From: an uncultured bacterium
Lineage (GTDB): Bacteria > Verrucomicrobiota > Lentisphaeria > Victivallales > UBA1829
Direction of reading: 5' to 3'
Assembly (NCBI GenBank): GCA_902780135.1
Contig: CACZEK010000009.1
Location: 1 to 64,000 of the forward strand
DNA length: 64,000 nt
Shown: positions 1 through 7,709 of the stretch, in pieces
Numbering within the stretch: position 1 is the first letter of the stretch
Layout: the number at the start of each line of letters is the position of its first letter
Notes under the pieces: generated by a model
The model's database searches: none
What the model was told of the DNA's origin: nothing
What the model saw: only the letters and a program-made list of their open reading frames with translations
Made by a program: the position numbers and the translations under genes

Positions 1-71
1 CCCGTTGGCAGGGAACGGAGGATATCCAGCAGTGTGCCGAAACTTTTGATTTCACGGTCTGCGCGACGCAT
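1..71 (-). CDS. N-terminus of a PNPOx-fold flavoprotein (partial)
   Basis: Only the first 23 codons lie in the window, and the gene continues off the left edge. The peptide begins MRRADREIKSFGTLLDIL, which resembles the conserved start of pyridoxamine 5'-phosphate oxidase-fold (NimA-like) proteins, typically MRRKDREI-x-D/F. Proteins of this family bind FMN and often reduce small molecules. A good Shine-Dalgarno (AGAGGTG) lies about 6 bases before the ATG. The family call rests on this short N-terminal signature alone. Confidence 0.5.
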   Translation of the reverse strand, partial: MRRADREIKSFGTLLDILRSLPT

Positions 72-131
72 GGGGTAACACCTCTTTTCTGTGGTTGGAC
101 ACTACTGTCCGGTAAAAGTTTTGGGTTATGA

Positions 132-159
132 TTGAAAACGTCGGCTCCTGCGCTATATT
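132..159 (+). promoter_or_regulatory. Promoter of the IS4 transposase remnant
   Basis: TTGAAA (132-137), a 16-base spacer and TATATT (154-159) sit 44 bases before the transposase start codon. It has the same form as the other promoters in the window. Confidence 0.5.
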
Positions 160-202
160 AAAGAGCGCTAACAACCTCAATATAAACGTAGGAGGCCCGA
201 CA

Positions 203-690
203 ATGTATTACTATAGAATCTTCCAGCAGCTTTTCAAGTTTGTTCCGCGATATCGTTTTGAAAAAAGCGTGGAAATGCATTCCGGCGACCGTTACTGCAA
301 ACATTTTTACCGCCATCCGCCAGCTCAAAACGATTCTTTATGCTCAACTTGCCGGAAAGGATTCTCTCCGCGAGGTCGAGTCGGGTTTGCTTATGAATGC
401 AAATCGCATGTACCATCTCGATATGGAGCCCGTTTCGAGGTCAACCTTGTCGGACGCGATGAACCGGCGTTCGCCGGAAATCTTCCGGGCGATGTTCGAG
501 GAAGTCCTTGATCGTGCGCTTGCCTGTGCTCCCGGTCACGGCTTCAAGTTCAAAAACCCGCTCTACGCTATCGACAGCACAACCATATCGCTGAGCCTGA
601 CGGTCTACAACTGGGCCAAGTACCGGAAGCAGAAGGGGGCTATCAAACTCCACACCCAGCTGGATTTGTCCGGCAATCTGCCCTTTGAAT
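203..690 (+). pseudogene. IS4-family transposase remnant, frameshifted and 3'-truncated
   Basis: Translation starts at the ATG at 203 behind a strong AGGAGG. The product reads FVPRYRFEKSVEMHSGD, then shifts frame at a run of five T (304-308). Removing one T restores an IS4-family sequence containing LYAQLAGKDSLREVESGL, RSTLSDAMNRR and the DDE-region motif YAIDSTTISLSL. Similarity ends near 683 (LDLSGNLP), where the sequence becomes the antisense of the IS110 remnant, so about the last half of the protein, including its later catalytic residues, is missing. The CACTACTGTCCGGTAAAA-like stretch at 100-117 may be its left terminal repeat. Frameshift plus truncation make it non-functional. Confidence 0.75.
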
Positions 691-1657
691 ATCGAACCTT
701 CTTCGAATTCATTCCCCGTCCAACAAGCGCTCCGTACCTTGCCTTGTATTCCAAATTATGCCGGACCGCACGCCACGCCGCCTCGACCATCAAATAGTGG
801 AGTTGCTTTTTCTTCCGGTTTCCGCACTTCACGATAACATCCTCGCCGCTGCCGAACGTATGCGGAGCAAGTCCGACATACGAATTGAGGTGATCGTCCG
901 TTTTGAAGCGTTTCATGTCCCAAAGTTCGGCCTGAAGCGCAACCGCGGTCCGGAATCCGATGCCGGGAACGCTCTGGATGTTTTCCTGGATTCGTTCCCG
1001 TTTCAGTTTCTTCAGACATTCCCGTTCGTCACGAATGACACGGAGTTTCTCCTCTCGCAGAAATCTGAGTTCGCGCAGGTCGCTCAGAAGCGTATAGTCT
1101 TCACGCTTTTGAGCTTCCTCTTCCATGATTTTCAATGAGCCCCCGGCCCAGGATATGAACTTGATACCGTTGAAATTCAGATGCCCCTTGATCCGGTTCT
1201 TGATGCGCGTCAAGTTTTGCACAAGCTGGTCTTCGCGCCGCTTCAGATTCCGCAGCTTCAAGTTCTCCGGAGTCGGGATGTAAATCGGTTCCAAACTTCC
1301 GTTTTCCAGCTCACGAGCCAGCTTTCGGCAATCGATGTTGTCGTTCTTCTTTTCTCGCTCCTTCCCGCTCGTCGGCACGTCCGCCGGATTGATTACGATG
1401 TTCTGTACGCCCAACTGGCAGAGCGTTCGATGCGCCTCGAACCCGCTGAAGCCAGCCTCGTACACGCTTCGATACTCCGCGTCCGGATAGTTCCGCTTCA
1501 AATGCTCCGCCAGTTTCTCCGGGGCCGGATCCATAGTGAATGTCTCCGACACCCGTCCACAATGTTGTACCGCTACCGCCCATTGTTTCTTGTGTACGTC
1601 GATTCCCACATAAATAATTTGACCTTTGAACGAAACCGTGCTATATTGTTTTCTCAT
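605..1657 (-). CDS. IS110-family transposase, 3' end replaced
   Basis: A 350-residue IS110-type recombinase. The N-terminal RuvC-like domain begins YVGIDVHKKQWAVAV with the first DEDD aspartate, and NIDCRKLARELE lies near residue 110. The C-terminal Transposase_20 domain holds the HhH-like IQSVPGIGFRTAVALQAEL and the GSGED serine region. After about residue 320 (GMNSKK) the expected C-terminal helix is replaced by a sequence with no IS110 character (VRYSKGRLPDKSS), encoded by the antisense of the IS4 remnant. It is therefore a 3'-truncated element fused to IS4 debris near 685-700 and is probably inactive. Its Shine-Dalgarno GAGGAG lies inside a long-range stem (1657-1760). Confidence 0.8.
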   Translation of the reverse strand: MRKQYSTVSFKGQIIYVGIDVHKKQWAVAVQHCGRVSETFTMDPAPEKLAEHLKRNYPDAEYRSVYEAGFSGFEAHRTLCQLGVQNIVINPADVPTSGKEREKKNDNIDCRKLARELENGSLEPIYIPTPENLKLRNLKRREDQLVQNLTRIKNRIKGHLNFNGIKFISWAGGSLKIMEEEAQKREDYTLLSDLRELRFLREEKLRVIRDERECLKKLKRERIQENIQSVPGIGFRTAVALQAELWDMKRFKTDDHLNSYVGLAPHTFGSGEDVIVKCGNRKKKQLHYLMVEAAWRAVRHNLEYKARYGALVGRGMNSKKVRYSKGRLPDKSSWVWSLIAPFCFRYLAQL

Positions 1658-1760
1658 GGCTGAATCTCCTCGTGGTTAATTTGCCATTGACTGTTTGCGA
1701 GACGCACACCGCATGCGCCGTCGTTTCTTATACAGTACCACGTCTGAGGAGATTCAGCCA
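1657..1760 (-). ncRNA. Structured leader of the IS110 transposase; candidate bridge-RNA region
   Basis: The 15 bases at 1746-1760 are the exact reverse complement of 1657-1671, and CCACG (1738-1742) pairs again with CGTGG (1671-1675), giving a long stem closing an approximately 65-base internal region. On the transcribed minus strand one arm contains the transposase Shine-Dalgarno GAGGAG and touches its ATG. IS110 elements are known to encode a bridge RNA in the non-coding left end upstream of the transposase gene; this leader lies in that place. Whether it is the bridge RNA, a translation-blocking hairpin, or both is inference. Confidence 0.45.
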
Positions 1761-2068
1761 CTTTGATTTCAGAAATAACACCCGCTATATTTTACCATAG
1801 CAACTCAAAAACGTGTTTTTTTGGGAAAAGCTCTGAGGTGAAAGCCGGGTGATTTTTCACTTTTTTGGCGTTTTCATCATTATCTTCTTGAAAATTTTTC
1901 CGGCACACGTCCCGAAAGGGGGGATTTTTCCTGTAATATCTCAATTTTGGCTAAGCTCAAACCGTTTTTCACGATTTTTTCACGATTTTTTCCGCAAATC
2001 ACGAAATATCACAAAGTATCAGTTTCTATTAAATCAACCCTTTTTAGCCTCAAATCAGGATAAAAAAT
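1761..2068. other. AT-rich non-coding stretch between the IS scar and the tRNA
   Basis: About 300 bases with many T runs and no supportable gene. It holds repeated CACGATTTTTT-like words near 1960-2000. The T-run at 2061-2067 (AAAAAATT on plus) follows the tRNA on the minus strand and could help end its transcript. Confidence 0.5.
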
Positions 2069-2145
2069 TGGTGCTCCGGGCGGGACTCGAACCCACGACC
2101 CTCTGCTTAGAAGGCAGATGCTCTATCCAGCTGAGCTACCGGAGC
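2069..2145 (-). tRNA. tRNA-Arg (anticodon TCT)
   Basis: A complete cloverleaf on the minus strand. The acceptor stem is GCTCCGG/CCGGAGC, the D arm includes AGCTCAGCTGGATAGAGC, and the anticodon loop is CTTCTAA (anticodon TCT, reading AGA). The T arm carries GGTTCGAGTCC, the discriminator is A, and CCA (2069-2071) is encoded in the genome. Confidence 0.97.
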
Positions 2146-2205
2146 ACATTTTGCTGCTGTCCTGTCTGCCGTCTTCTGCCGCGGACGGAAAGCGTCGCAA
2201 CCGCG

Positions 2206-2275
2206 CGAAACCGTCCGGCGGGCGCGGGTTTGCGCCAGAGCGAAACCGTCCGGCGGGCGCGGGTTTGCGCCAGAG
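2206..2275. repeat. 35-bp perfect tandem duplication
   Basis: Two identical 35-base units (2206-2240 and 2241-2275) beginning CGAAACCGTCCGGCGGG. They lie in the leader between the tRNA-Arg promoter and the tRNA, in a non-coding region. Confidence 0.9.
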
Positions 2276-2367
2276 CGTCGACGAACACATTCACGCCGGA
2301 CCGCTCCATGACAACGGAAGCCGGGCCACATACAGACGGCGGGAGAAACGCCAGCAAACAATCTTTT

Positions 2368-2396
2368 AATATATCACGTACAGGGGACAAAATCAA
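2368..2396 (-). promoter_or_regulatory. Promoter reading toward tRNA-Arg
   Basis: On the minus strand TTGATT (2391-2396), a 17-base spacer and TATATT (2368-2373). The transcript would carry a leader of about 215 bases, including the 35-bp tandem repeat, before the tRNA. Apart from this promoter and the repeat, nothing else was recognised in 2148-2599. Confidence 0.5.
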
Positions 2397-2599
2397 CCTT
2401 GTTTTTGACGAAAAGCGAGTTTTGAGGCGGATCGGCGACGTTTTCCACAGACAGAAGGACCGGGAAAGCCGGGCATCAACAACATGTGTCCGCACAAATG
2501 GATCCGTGCCGTCAGAATCCCGGCGAACCGCGGCGTCAGCGAACATCACGTTTCGGAAAACGTCTGCCAAGGCACGGGAAACCGCAAATCACATGCAGC

Positions 2600-3211
2600 T
2601 CAGTATCCGGCGGAAAGCAGAGCCGCGTCGATCCGTTCCAGGAAATCCTGTACCGCATCAACGGTGCTGCCGATGATTTCCTGTTCTTCCTGCGTAGCGA
2701 GCATGCTCTGAAGCTGCCCCGTCCTGAGCAGATCCAGCTGCGCGCGGTATTCCTTCTCGAAACTCTCGCGTTCCTTTTCGAGCTCCTCGGGCGACATCTT
2801 TTCGATAGACGACTCGCTGAGGTCGGCGATCATCCGGATCAGTTCCCTGCCGCTTTCGCACTCGTCGATCACTTCCTGCCGTTCCTCGGGCGTACCGTGG
2901 AATCTCTGAAGCATCTCTTCAAAATCACGGGTCATCTCCTCGACATCGGACATTTCTTCGAGCTCATATTCCTCATGTTCGACGGGTCCTCCCGGATTAC
3001 GGGTTTGCCCCGCGCGGGATGCGGCGGAATGTTTCGGCCTAACGGAAACAGGGACATCCGTTTCCATTTCCCGCTCCGCGTCATCGTTCACGAGTTCAAT
3101 GCCGCCTGGCTCATCCAGGCGCGAGCGCAAACGCGGCACGAGAAGGAACGTGGCGGCGCAAAGGATTGCCGCCACGGTGAACATGACAACGGCTCTGAAA
3201 ACCGCATTCAT
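2600..3211 (-). CDS. Membrane-anchored acidic protein of unknown function
   Basis: A 203-residue protein not recognised as a known family. One N-terminal membrane helix (about residues 5-27, VVMFTVAAILCAATFLLV) is followed by a low-complexity, glutamate-rich region (about 85-175) with predicted helical or coiled-coil character (EEYELEEMSDVEEMTRDFEEM). No enzymatic motif is visible. It starts 15 bases after the stop of the M16 peptidase, so the two are probably co-transcribed; there is no clear Shine-Dalgarno. It could be an envelope partner of the peptidase, but only the context says so. Confidence 0.65.
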   Translation of the reverse strand: MNAVFRAVVMFTVAAILCAATFLLVPRLRSRLDEPGGIELVNDDAEREMETDVPVSVRPKHSAASRAGQTRNPGGPVEHEEYELEEMSDVEEMTRDFEEMLQRFHGTPEERQEVIDECESGRELIRMIADLSESSIEKMSPEELEKERESFEKEYRAQLDLLRTGQLQSMLATQEEQEIIGSTVDAVQDFLERIDAALLSAGY

Positions 3212-3226
3212 CGCGGGAAACCGTGG

Positions 3227-6181
3227 TCAGTCGTTCGGGAAGAGTTCGTCCAGCTTCAGGATGCGGACCTTGCCGTACTTCTTGAGGGCGTCCTGGTCGA
3301 TCTGCTTCAGGTCGGCGAGGATCAGGATGATGTTCTTCTTTCCGGCGACGCGCGTCTTCGCCTCGTCGAGATACTGGTCCATGCTCATCTTGAGCAGGCC
3401 CTCGTAGGCGGTTTTGCGCGATTCCTCCTTCAGGTTGAACTTCTTCATCGTGCGGCGGACGCCGTAGTAGTTTTCCTTCTGGACGCGGACGTTGCGGTAC
3501 TGGGACAGCAGGTTCTGGCGCGAGGACTCGAACGCCGCGGCGGCTCCGGTCTCGGGGTTGTTCAGCAGGGCAAGCACGCCGTCGAGCGAGGTAAAGAACT
3601 TGTCGTGCTGGGTGCCGATCGCGCCGTAGGACATGGAGTAGCCGTTCGGGTCGCGTCCGGGGTTGGAGTACCCCGCGCCGACCGAATACGCCAGCGCCTG
3701 GCGTTCGCGGAGCTCGTTCATGAACGTGCGGGATTCGAGCGTGGAGTAGATGTCCTCGAAGGCATAGGGCTTGTCCTGATATTTTCCGTCGAGGCGGACA
3801 ACCTCGATCTCCGCCTGCGCCGCGCCGGGATAGTCCACCACGTAGACCATATCCTCTTCCGGCTCGACGGCCTGGAAGAATTTGGTCTTCGGGAACGTGC
3901 CGGGCGCGCCCTTCGGGTCGATGACGTCGCTCAACAGCTCTTTGACTTCCTTGTCGTCGACCGGGCCGTAGTAGACGACGTCGTGCGTGAAGCCGCGCAG
4001 TCCGTGGATGCGCCCGATCAGCTTCCCGGGGTCGATCTCGCGCATTTTCTTCACGGGCAGGATGTCGGCGGAATAGTTCTCCGGACCGCCGTAGATCGCG
4101 AACCCGGACGCGGCGGACAGGCGCGAACTGCGGCTCGACCTGCGGTCGGCGCGGCTCTTTTCGACGGCGTCGACCAGCGTCTTGTACGATTCCGCATCCG
4201 CCTTCACGTTGGAGATCACGTGGTTGAACAGCGCGAGCGATTCCTTGAAATTGCGCTGAAGGCCGCTCAGCGTGAAGCCGCAGCGGTCGGTCTCGACGAA
4301 CGTCCCCATGCGGGCGGCGAGCTTGAACCATTCCTGGCGGAGTTCCTCGGCGGTGTATTTGTCGGTGCCGAGTTCGTCGATCCAGCCGAGCGCGAGCGCG
4401 AGCTCCTTGTCCATGCGCGTGCCGACGGGGAACTGGAGCGAGAGGGAGAAGCGTTCGTTGATGTCGTTTTTGGAGGTGAAAAGGGTGATGCCGTCGGCGA
4501 GCGGGGTGATGTGCAGGTCTTTTTCGAGGTCGGCGTAGACCGGGCCGTTCTCGGGTTCGACGGGCAGCAGCTCGAAATTGCGTCCGAACTCGGAGAGTTC
4601 CTCATGGACGGGCACGGGCGTGATCGGGGGCTTCACGGCCTTCACGATGTCCTTCGCCTCGCCCTGGCGCTTGTAGACGATCACGTAGTTGTCGCGGTAG
4701 TGCTTCTTCGCGAACTCGGTGATCTGCTCCTTCGTGATCTTCTCCATCGCGTCGATGTCGTTCAGCTGGTCGACCAGGGGCCGCCCCTCGATGAACGCGT
4801 TGTTCAGCACGTGGGCGGCGGTGGAGGCGTCCTCGGAGACCGTGATGAGCGACATGCGCTGGTTGTTCACGATCGCGCCGGGGAGCCAGTCGGGGAACTC
4901 GCCGCGTTTGAGCTTTTCGAGTTCGCCGAGGATCAGGTCGCGCGTCTCTTCGAGCGTCTTGCCCTGCGCCGGTTCCGCCGCGAAAACGTGCAGCAGATAG
5001 TCGCGCATGCCGTGGACGCCGCTGGATTCGGACATCACCTTGCGCGGCAGCTCCAGGTTCAGCTCCATGATGCCGCACAGGTTGTTGTTCAGGATGTTGT
5101 TGATCATCTCCAGCATGACCTCGGTGTCGCGGCTGGCATCGAACCGGAACGCCAGCTGAATGCTTTCGGCGTCGGGGCCGAAGACTTCCGCGGTGCGGAC
5201 GGATTCGATGGGCTGTTCGCGGCGGACGCGTCCGCTTTCGCCGAGGATCCTGCGGGCTTCCTGCTGCTTGGCGAGGTCGGTGCGGAACACGCCGAAATAC
5301 TTGCGGATGGAGCGCATCGCCTCTTCATAATCGAGGTCGCCGGCGAGGATGATCGCCATGTTCGCGGGCTGGTAATACTCGAAGAAGAAGAGCGAGATGT
5401 CGCTCATGGACGGACTCTTCAGGTGTTCCGGCAGGCCGAGGATGTCGCGGCCGTAGGGGTGCGACTTGAAAAGCTCTTTGCGGAGCGCGGTGGAGGCGCG
5501 GCGTCCGTCGTTGTTCTGGGAGCGGTTGAACTCCTCGTAGACGGCTTCGAGCTCGGTGTGGAATCTGCGGAGCGCAATGGAGGAGAACCGGACGGACTCG
5601 AGGTAGAGATACTTGTCGAGCGCGTTGGACGGGATGTTGTTGATGTAGACGGTCTCGTCGTATCCGGTCCAGGCGTTGGTGTCGGTCGCGCCGAGTCCGC
5701 GCACGAGCGTCCAGTATTCATCGTTGGAATACTTTGCGGCCTCGCCGGAGACCTTGTCGATCTCGCGGTAGATGGCGGCGCGCTTGTCGGCGTCGGTCTC
5801 CTTGCGGTACCGGTCGAAGAGCTCCGCGAGCTTGTCGAGCAGCGGGGCCTCCTTTTCCCAGTCGAGCGAAGCCAGCACGCCGTTGCCCTTGAACATCATG
5901 TGTTCGAAGTAGTGGGCGAGGCCGGTCGATGCCTCCGGGTCGTCCGCGCCGCCGACGCGCACGGAGATCAGCGAGGTGATGCGCGGCTCGAGGGTGTTTC
6001 GGGAAAGGAAGACTTTCAGGCCGTTTTCCAGCACGTAGGTGCGCGTGGAGAACGGATCGTCGGGGATGTATTCGTAGGCGAATCCGTCCTTGTCGACGGC
6101 CTGTTTGGTCTCCCAGGCTCCGCAGAGGAACGGCAGGGCAGTCAGCAAAAAGAACAGCAGACAGCAAAAGATTTTGCGCAT
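3227..6181 (-). CDS. Secreted M16-family zinc metallopeptidase
   Basis: A 984-residue pitrilysin/insulinase-type protease. The start at 6181 is chosen because it has AAGGAAA upstream and gives a clean signal peptide (MRKIFCCLLFFLLTALPFLC); an in-frame upstream ATG at 6232 lacks one. The first M16 domain holds the inverted zinc motif HYFEH near residue 90 and the third ligand region ELEAVYEEF about 75-80 residues later. A second inactive-type M16 domain starts near residue 560 (LFTSKNDINERFSLSLQFP). The two-domain layout matches periplasmic M16 proteases that degrade short peptides inside a clam-shell chamber. It lies 64 bases downstream of the AsmA-like gene. Confidence 0.88.
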   Translation of the reverse strand: MRKIFCCLLFFLLTALPFLCGAWETKQAVDKDGFAYEYIPDDPFSTRTYVLENGLKVFLSRNTLEPRITSLISVRVGGADDPEASTGLAHYFEHMMFKGNGVLASLDWEKEAPLLDKLAELFDRYRKETDADKRAAIYREIDKVSGEAAKYSNDEYWTLVRGLGATDTNAWTGYDETVYINNIPSNALDKYLYLESVRFSSIALRRFHTELEAVYEEFNRSQNNDGRRASTALRKELFKSHPYGRDILGLPEHLKSPSMSDISLFFFEYYQPANMAIILAGDLDYEEAMRSIRKYFGVFRTDLAKQQEARRILGESGRVRREQPIESVRTAEVFGPDAESIQLAFRFDASRDTEVMLEMINNILNNNLCGIMELNLELPRKVMSESSGVHGMRDYLLHVFAAEPAQGKTLEETRDLILGELEKLKRGEFPDWLPGAIVNNQRMSLITVSEDASTAAHVLNNAFIEGRPLVDQLNDIDAMEKITKEQITEFAKKHYRDNYVIVYKRQGEAKDIVKAVKPPITPVPVHEELSEFGRNFELLPVEPENGPVYADLEKDLHITPLADGITLFTSKNDINERFSLSLQFPVGTRMDKELALALGWIDELGTDKYTAEELRQEWFKLAARMGTFVETDRCGFTLSGLQRNFKESLALFNHVISNVKADAESYKTLVDAVEKSRADRRSSRSSRLSAASGFAIYGGPENYSADILPVKKMREIDPGKLIGRIHGLRGFTHDVVYYGPVDDKEVKELLSDVIDPKGAPGTFPKTKFFQAVEPEEDMVYVVDYPGAAQAEIEVVRLDGKYQDKPYAFEDIYSTLESRTFMNELRERQALAYSVGAGYSNPGRDPNGYSMSYGAIGTQHDKFFTSLDGVLALLNNPETGAAAAFESSRQNLLSQYRNVRVQKENYYGVRRTMKKFNLKEESRKTAYEGLLKMSMDQYLDEAKTRVAGKKNIILILADLKQIDQDALKKYGKVRILKLDELFPND

Positions 6182-6245
6182 GAGTGTTTTCCTTTCTTCC
6201 CCGCCGTTCGCCCGGCGGACAGGCGGATTCAATGTTTCAGTTCAA

Positions 6246-7109
6246 TCAGTTGCCCTGCGGCTGGGGCTGGGCGGCATCGTCTTTCTGTCCGCCGAAAAGC
6301 CCCTTGATGGCGTCGGTAGCGGCGTTCGCGGCGTCGTTCACCGCCGTATTGGCGGCATCGACAGCGGCGGACGTGGCGCCTGCGACGGCGGCGGACGTGG
6401 CGTTGCTGATCGCGGTCGCGGCGTCGCCGACGGAACCGCCGGCGGTCTTGATGGCGGTCGTCACGATGGCGCCGAGGATGCGGAGCGTGAGCCCGACGGG
6501 CGTGATGCCTTCCTCGTCCGTGCCGAGATTGGTCATCGGATCCATGGAGACCTTGATCGGGAGGCCGGCGGCGGCGCCCTTCGCCTGGACGGTGACGCCG
6601 ACGTTGTCAAGCTCGATCCGGTCGACCTGGAGCGTCTTTTCCTTGGCTTCTTCCTTCTCGCCCTTGTCCTCCTGCTTTTCCTTCTTCTCGGCGGTGTCGA
6701 GCTTCTTCACGTTGTCGAGGATTTCCTGCAGGTTGCTGTTGATGACGTTCGTCTCGTAGACGACGTCGACGTCGCGCATGGTCATTTCCTCAATGCGGAT
6801 CTTGTCCTTCGTGACGGTGTTGAGGTCGATGTCGGCAACGATGTCGCCGAGCTTGATCGCGTATTCGGAGGAATAGGATTCGCCCGGGTTGTCGATGACG
6901 AGTTCGGTGATCTCGACGCGGCCGTTGAACGGCTCGATGTGGATGCGCTCCACGGAGACGTTGGTGCCGAGGACCAGCGGGGCACCCTTCTCCAGCGCGT
7001 TCTTCGCGAGGAAGTCGATGAAGAAAAGAGCGGCAACGGCAAGGATAACAAGGACGATGAGGATGCCGAGGATGATTTTGAAGACAAGACCGGTTTTTGA
7101 TTTTGCCAT
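6246..7109 (-). CDS. AsmA-like membrane protein
   Basis: A 287-residue protein. The start at 7109 follows a good AAGGAGA, while the longer frame upstream has no signal. One N-terminal membrane helix (about residues 8-32, IILGILIVLVILAVAALFF) is followed by an AsmA/DUF748-like beta region with SVERIHIEPFNGRVEITEL and LGDIVADIDLNTVTKDKIRIEE. A lysine/glutamate-rich insert lies near residues 130-155. The C-terminus (about 205-280) is an alanine-rich repeat of AANTAVNDAANAAT type, probably an amphipathic helix, ending in a Q/P tail. AsmA-like proteins act in outer-membrane assembly or lipid transport; the role here is inferred from the family. Confidence 0.7.
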   Translation of the reverse strand: MAKSKTGLVFKIILGILIVLVILAVAALFFIDFLAKNALEKGAPLVLGTNVSVERIHIEPFNGRVEITELVIDNPGESYSSEYAIKLGDIVADIDLNTVTKDKIRIEEMTMRDVDVVYETNVINSNLQEILDNVKKLDTAEKKEKQEDKGEKEEAKEKTLQVDRIELDNVGVTVQAKGAAAGLPIKVSMDPMTNLGTDEEGITPVGLTLRILGAIVTTAIKTAGGSVGDAATAISNATSAAVAGATSAAVDAANTAVNDAANAATDAIKGLFGGQKDDAAQPQPQGN

Positions 7110-7199
7110 GATGGTTTCTCCTTCTGTTTGGAGGCGGCCGGAAACACGGATGTCCCGGCCGGAGTGAAATATGGAAACGGAATCGTTCGAATCAGGTTT

Positions 7200-7243
7200 A
7201 AAAAACAAAACCGCTCCGGGACGCGAGCTTGCGTCCGAAGCGG
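7200..7243 (-). terminator. Intrinsic terminator of rpmB
   Basis: On the minus strand a hairpin of CCGCT/AGCGG plus GGACGC/GCGTCC arms (7211-7243) is followed by TTTTGTTTTTT. It lies between rpmB and the AsmA-like gene. Confidence 0.8.
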
Positions 7244-7293
7244 CTTCAGCGTGCGATTCAGGCAAAGGCCCTGAAGGACGGGATCGAGTATCC

Positions 7294-7524
7294 TCAGCAG
7301 GCCTTCTGGACTTTTCCGCTCCGGATGCAAGCCGTGCAGACTTTTTTCCGGACCGTGTTGCCGTTTTCGACCACGCGGATGGTCTGGATGTTCGGCGTGA
7401 AGGTGCGCGTGGTGTTTTTCACGACGTGCATGCCGATACCGCCTTTTTTCTTGGCGAGACCGCGGCGGATGATGTGTCCGCCCTGGACTTTGTGCTTTCC
7501 GCAGATTTCGCAAACGTTGCTCAT
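7294..7524 (-). CDS. rpmB: 50S ribosomal protein L28
   Basis: A 76-residue protein beginning MSNVCEICGKHKVQGGHI, with TTRTFTPNIQTIR and the C-terminal VCTACIRSGKVQKA typical of L28. It keeps the zinc-type CxxC pairs (CEIC and CTAC), so this is the zinc-binding form. The start is fixed by GGAGGA upstream and by family length. It has its own promoter (7592-7619) and terminator (7200-7243), so it is a single-gene unit. Confidence 0.96.
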   Translation of the reverse strand: MSNVCEICGKHKVQGGHIIRRGLAKKKGGIGMHVVKNTTRTFTPNIQTIRVVENGNTVRKKVCTACIRSGKVQKAC

Positions 7525-7591
7525 GATGGGTTCCTCCGAGCTGTCTTGATATTGATATTGTTTGTATGATTTTTCGATAAACGCAAAATAT

Positions 7592-7619
7592 AATATACAC
7601 CATTTTCCGGCTCTTTCAA
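7592..7619 (-). promoter_or_regulatory. rpmB promoter
   Basis: On the minus strand TTGAAA (7614-7619), a 16-base spacer and TATATT (7592-7597), about 70 bases before the rpmB start. Confidence 0.75.
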
Positions 7620-7670
7620 GCCGTTTTCGCGTTTTTTTCGCGCTTTCGGCCGTTTCCGACGGAAAAATGG

Positions 7671-7695
7671 TGTCCGGCCCCGGCATGGAACCGGA
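7671..7695. terminator. Hairpin with terminator character after the RND pump gene
   Basis: GTCCGG and CCGGAC form a 6-bp stem with a 13-base loop, 15 bases past the pump stop codon on minus. On minus it is followed by ACCATTTTT; on plus by GTTTTTT. It may work in both directions. Confidence 0.45.
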
Positions 7696-7709
7696 CGTTT
7701 TTTCCCGCG

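Larger units (their letters stand above)
100..1790. mobile_element. Composite insertion-sequence scar (IS4 plus IS110)
   Basis: Two degraded elements meet at about 685-700 in opposite orientations: the left part of an IS4-type element on plus and the left end plus most of an IS110-type element on minus. No matching outer terminal repeats or target duplications were seen, and the right boundary (about 1760-1800) is a guess because IS110 elements lack terminal inverted repeats. A tRNA gene begins 280 bases to the right. Confidence 0.6.

Noticed and set aside
2486..6307. 1273-codon open frame on the plus strand
   Set aside because: It is antisense to the M16 peptidase and its neighbour. Its composition (long runs of V, L, E, R, H words) is what GC-rich reverse frames give, and it has no start signals or domains.
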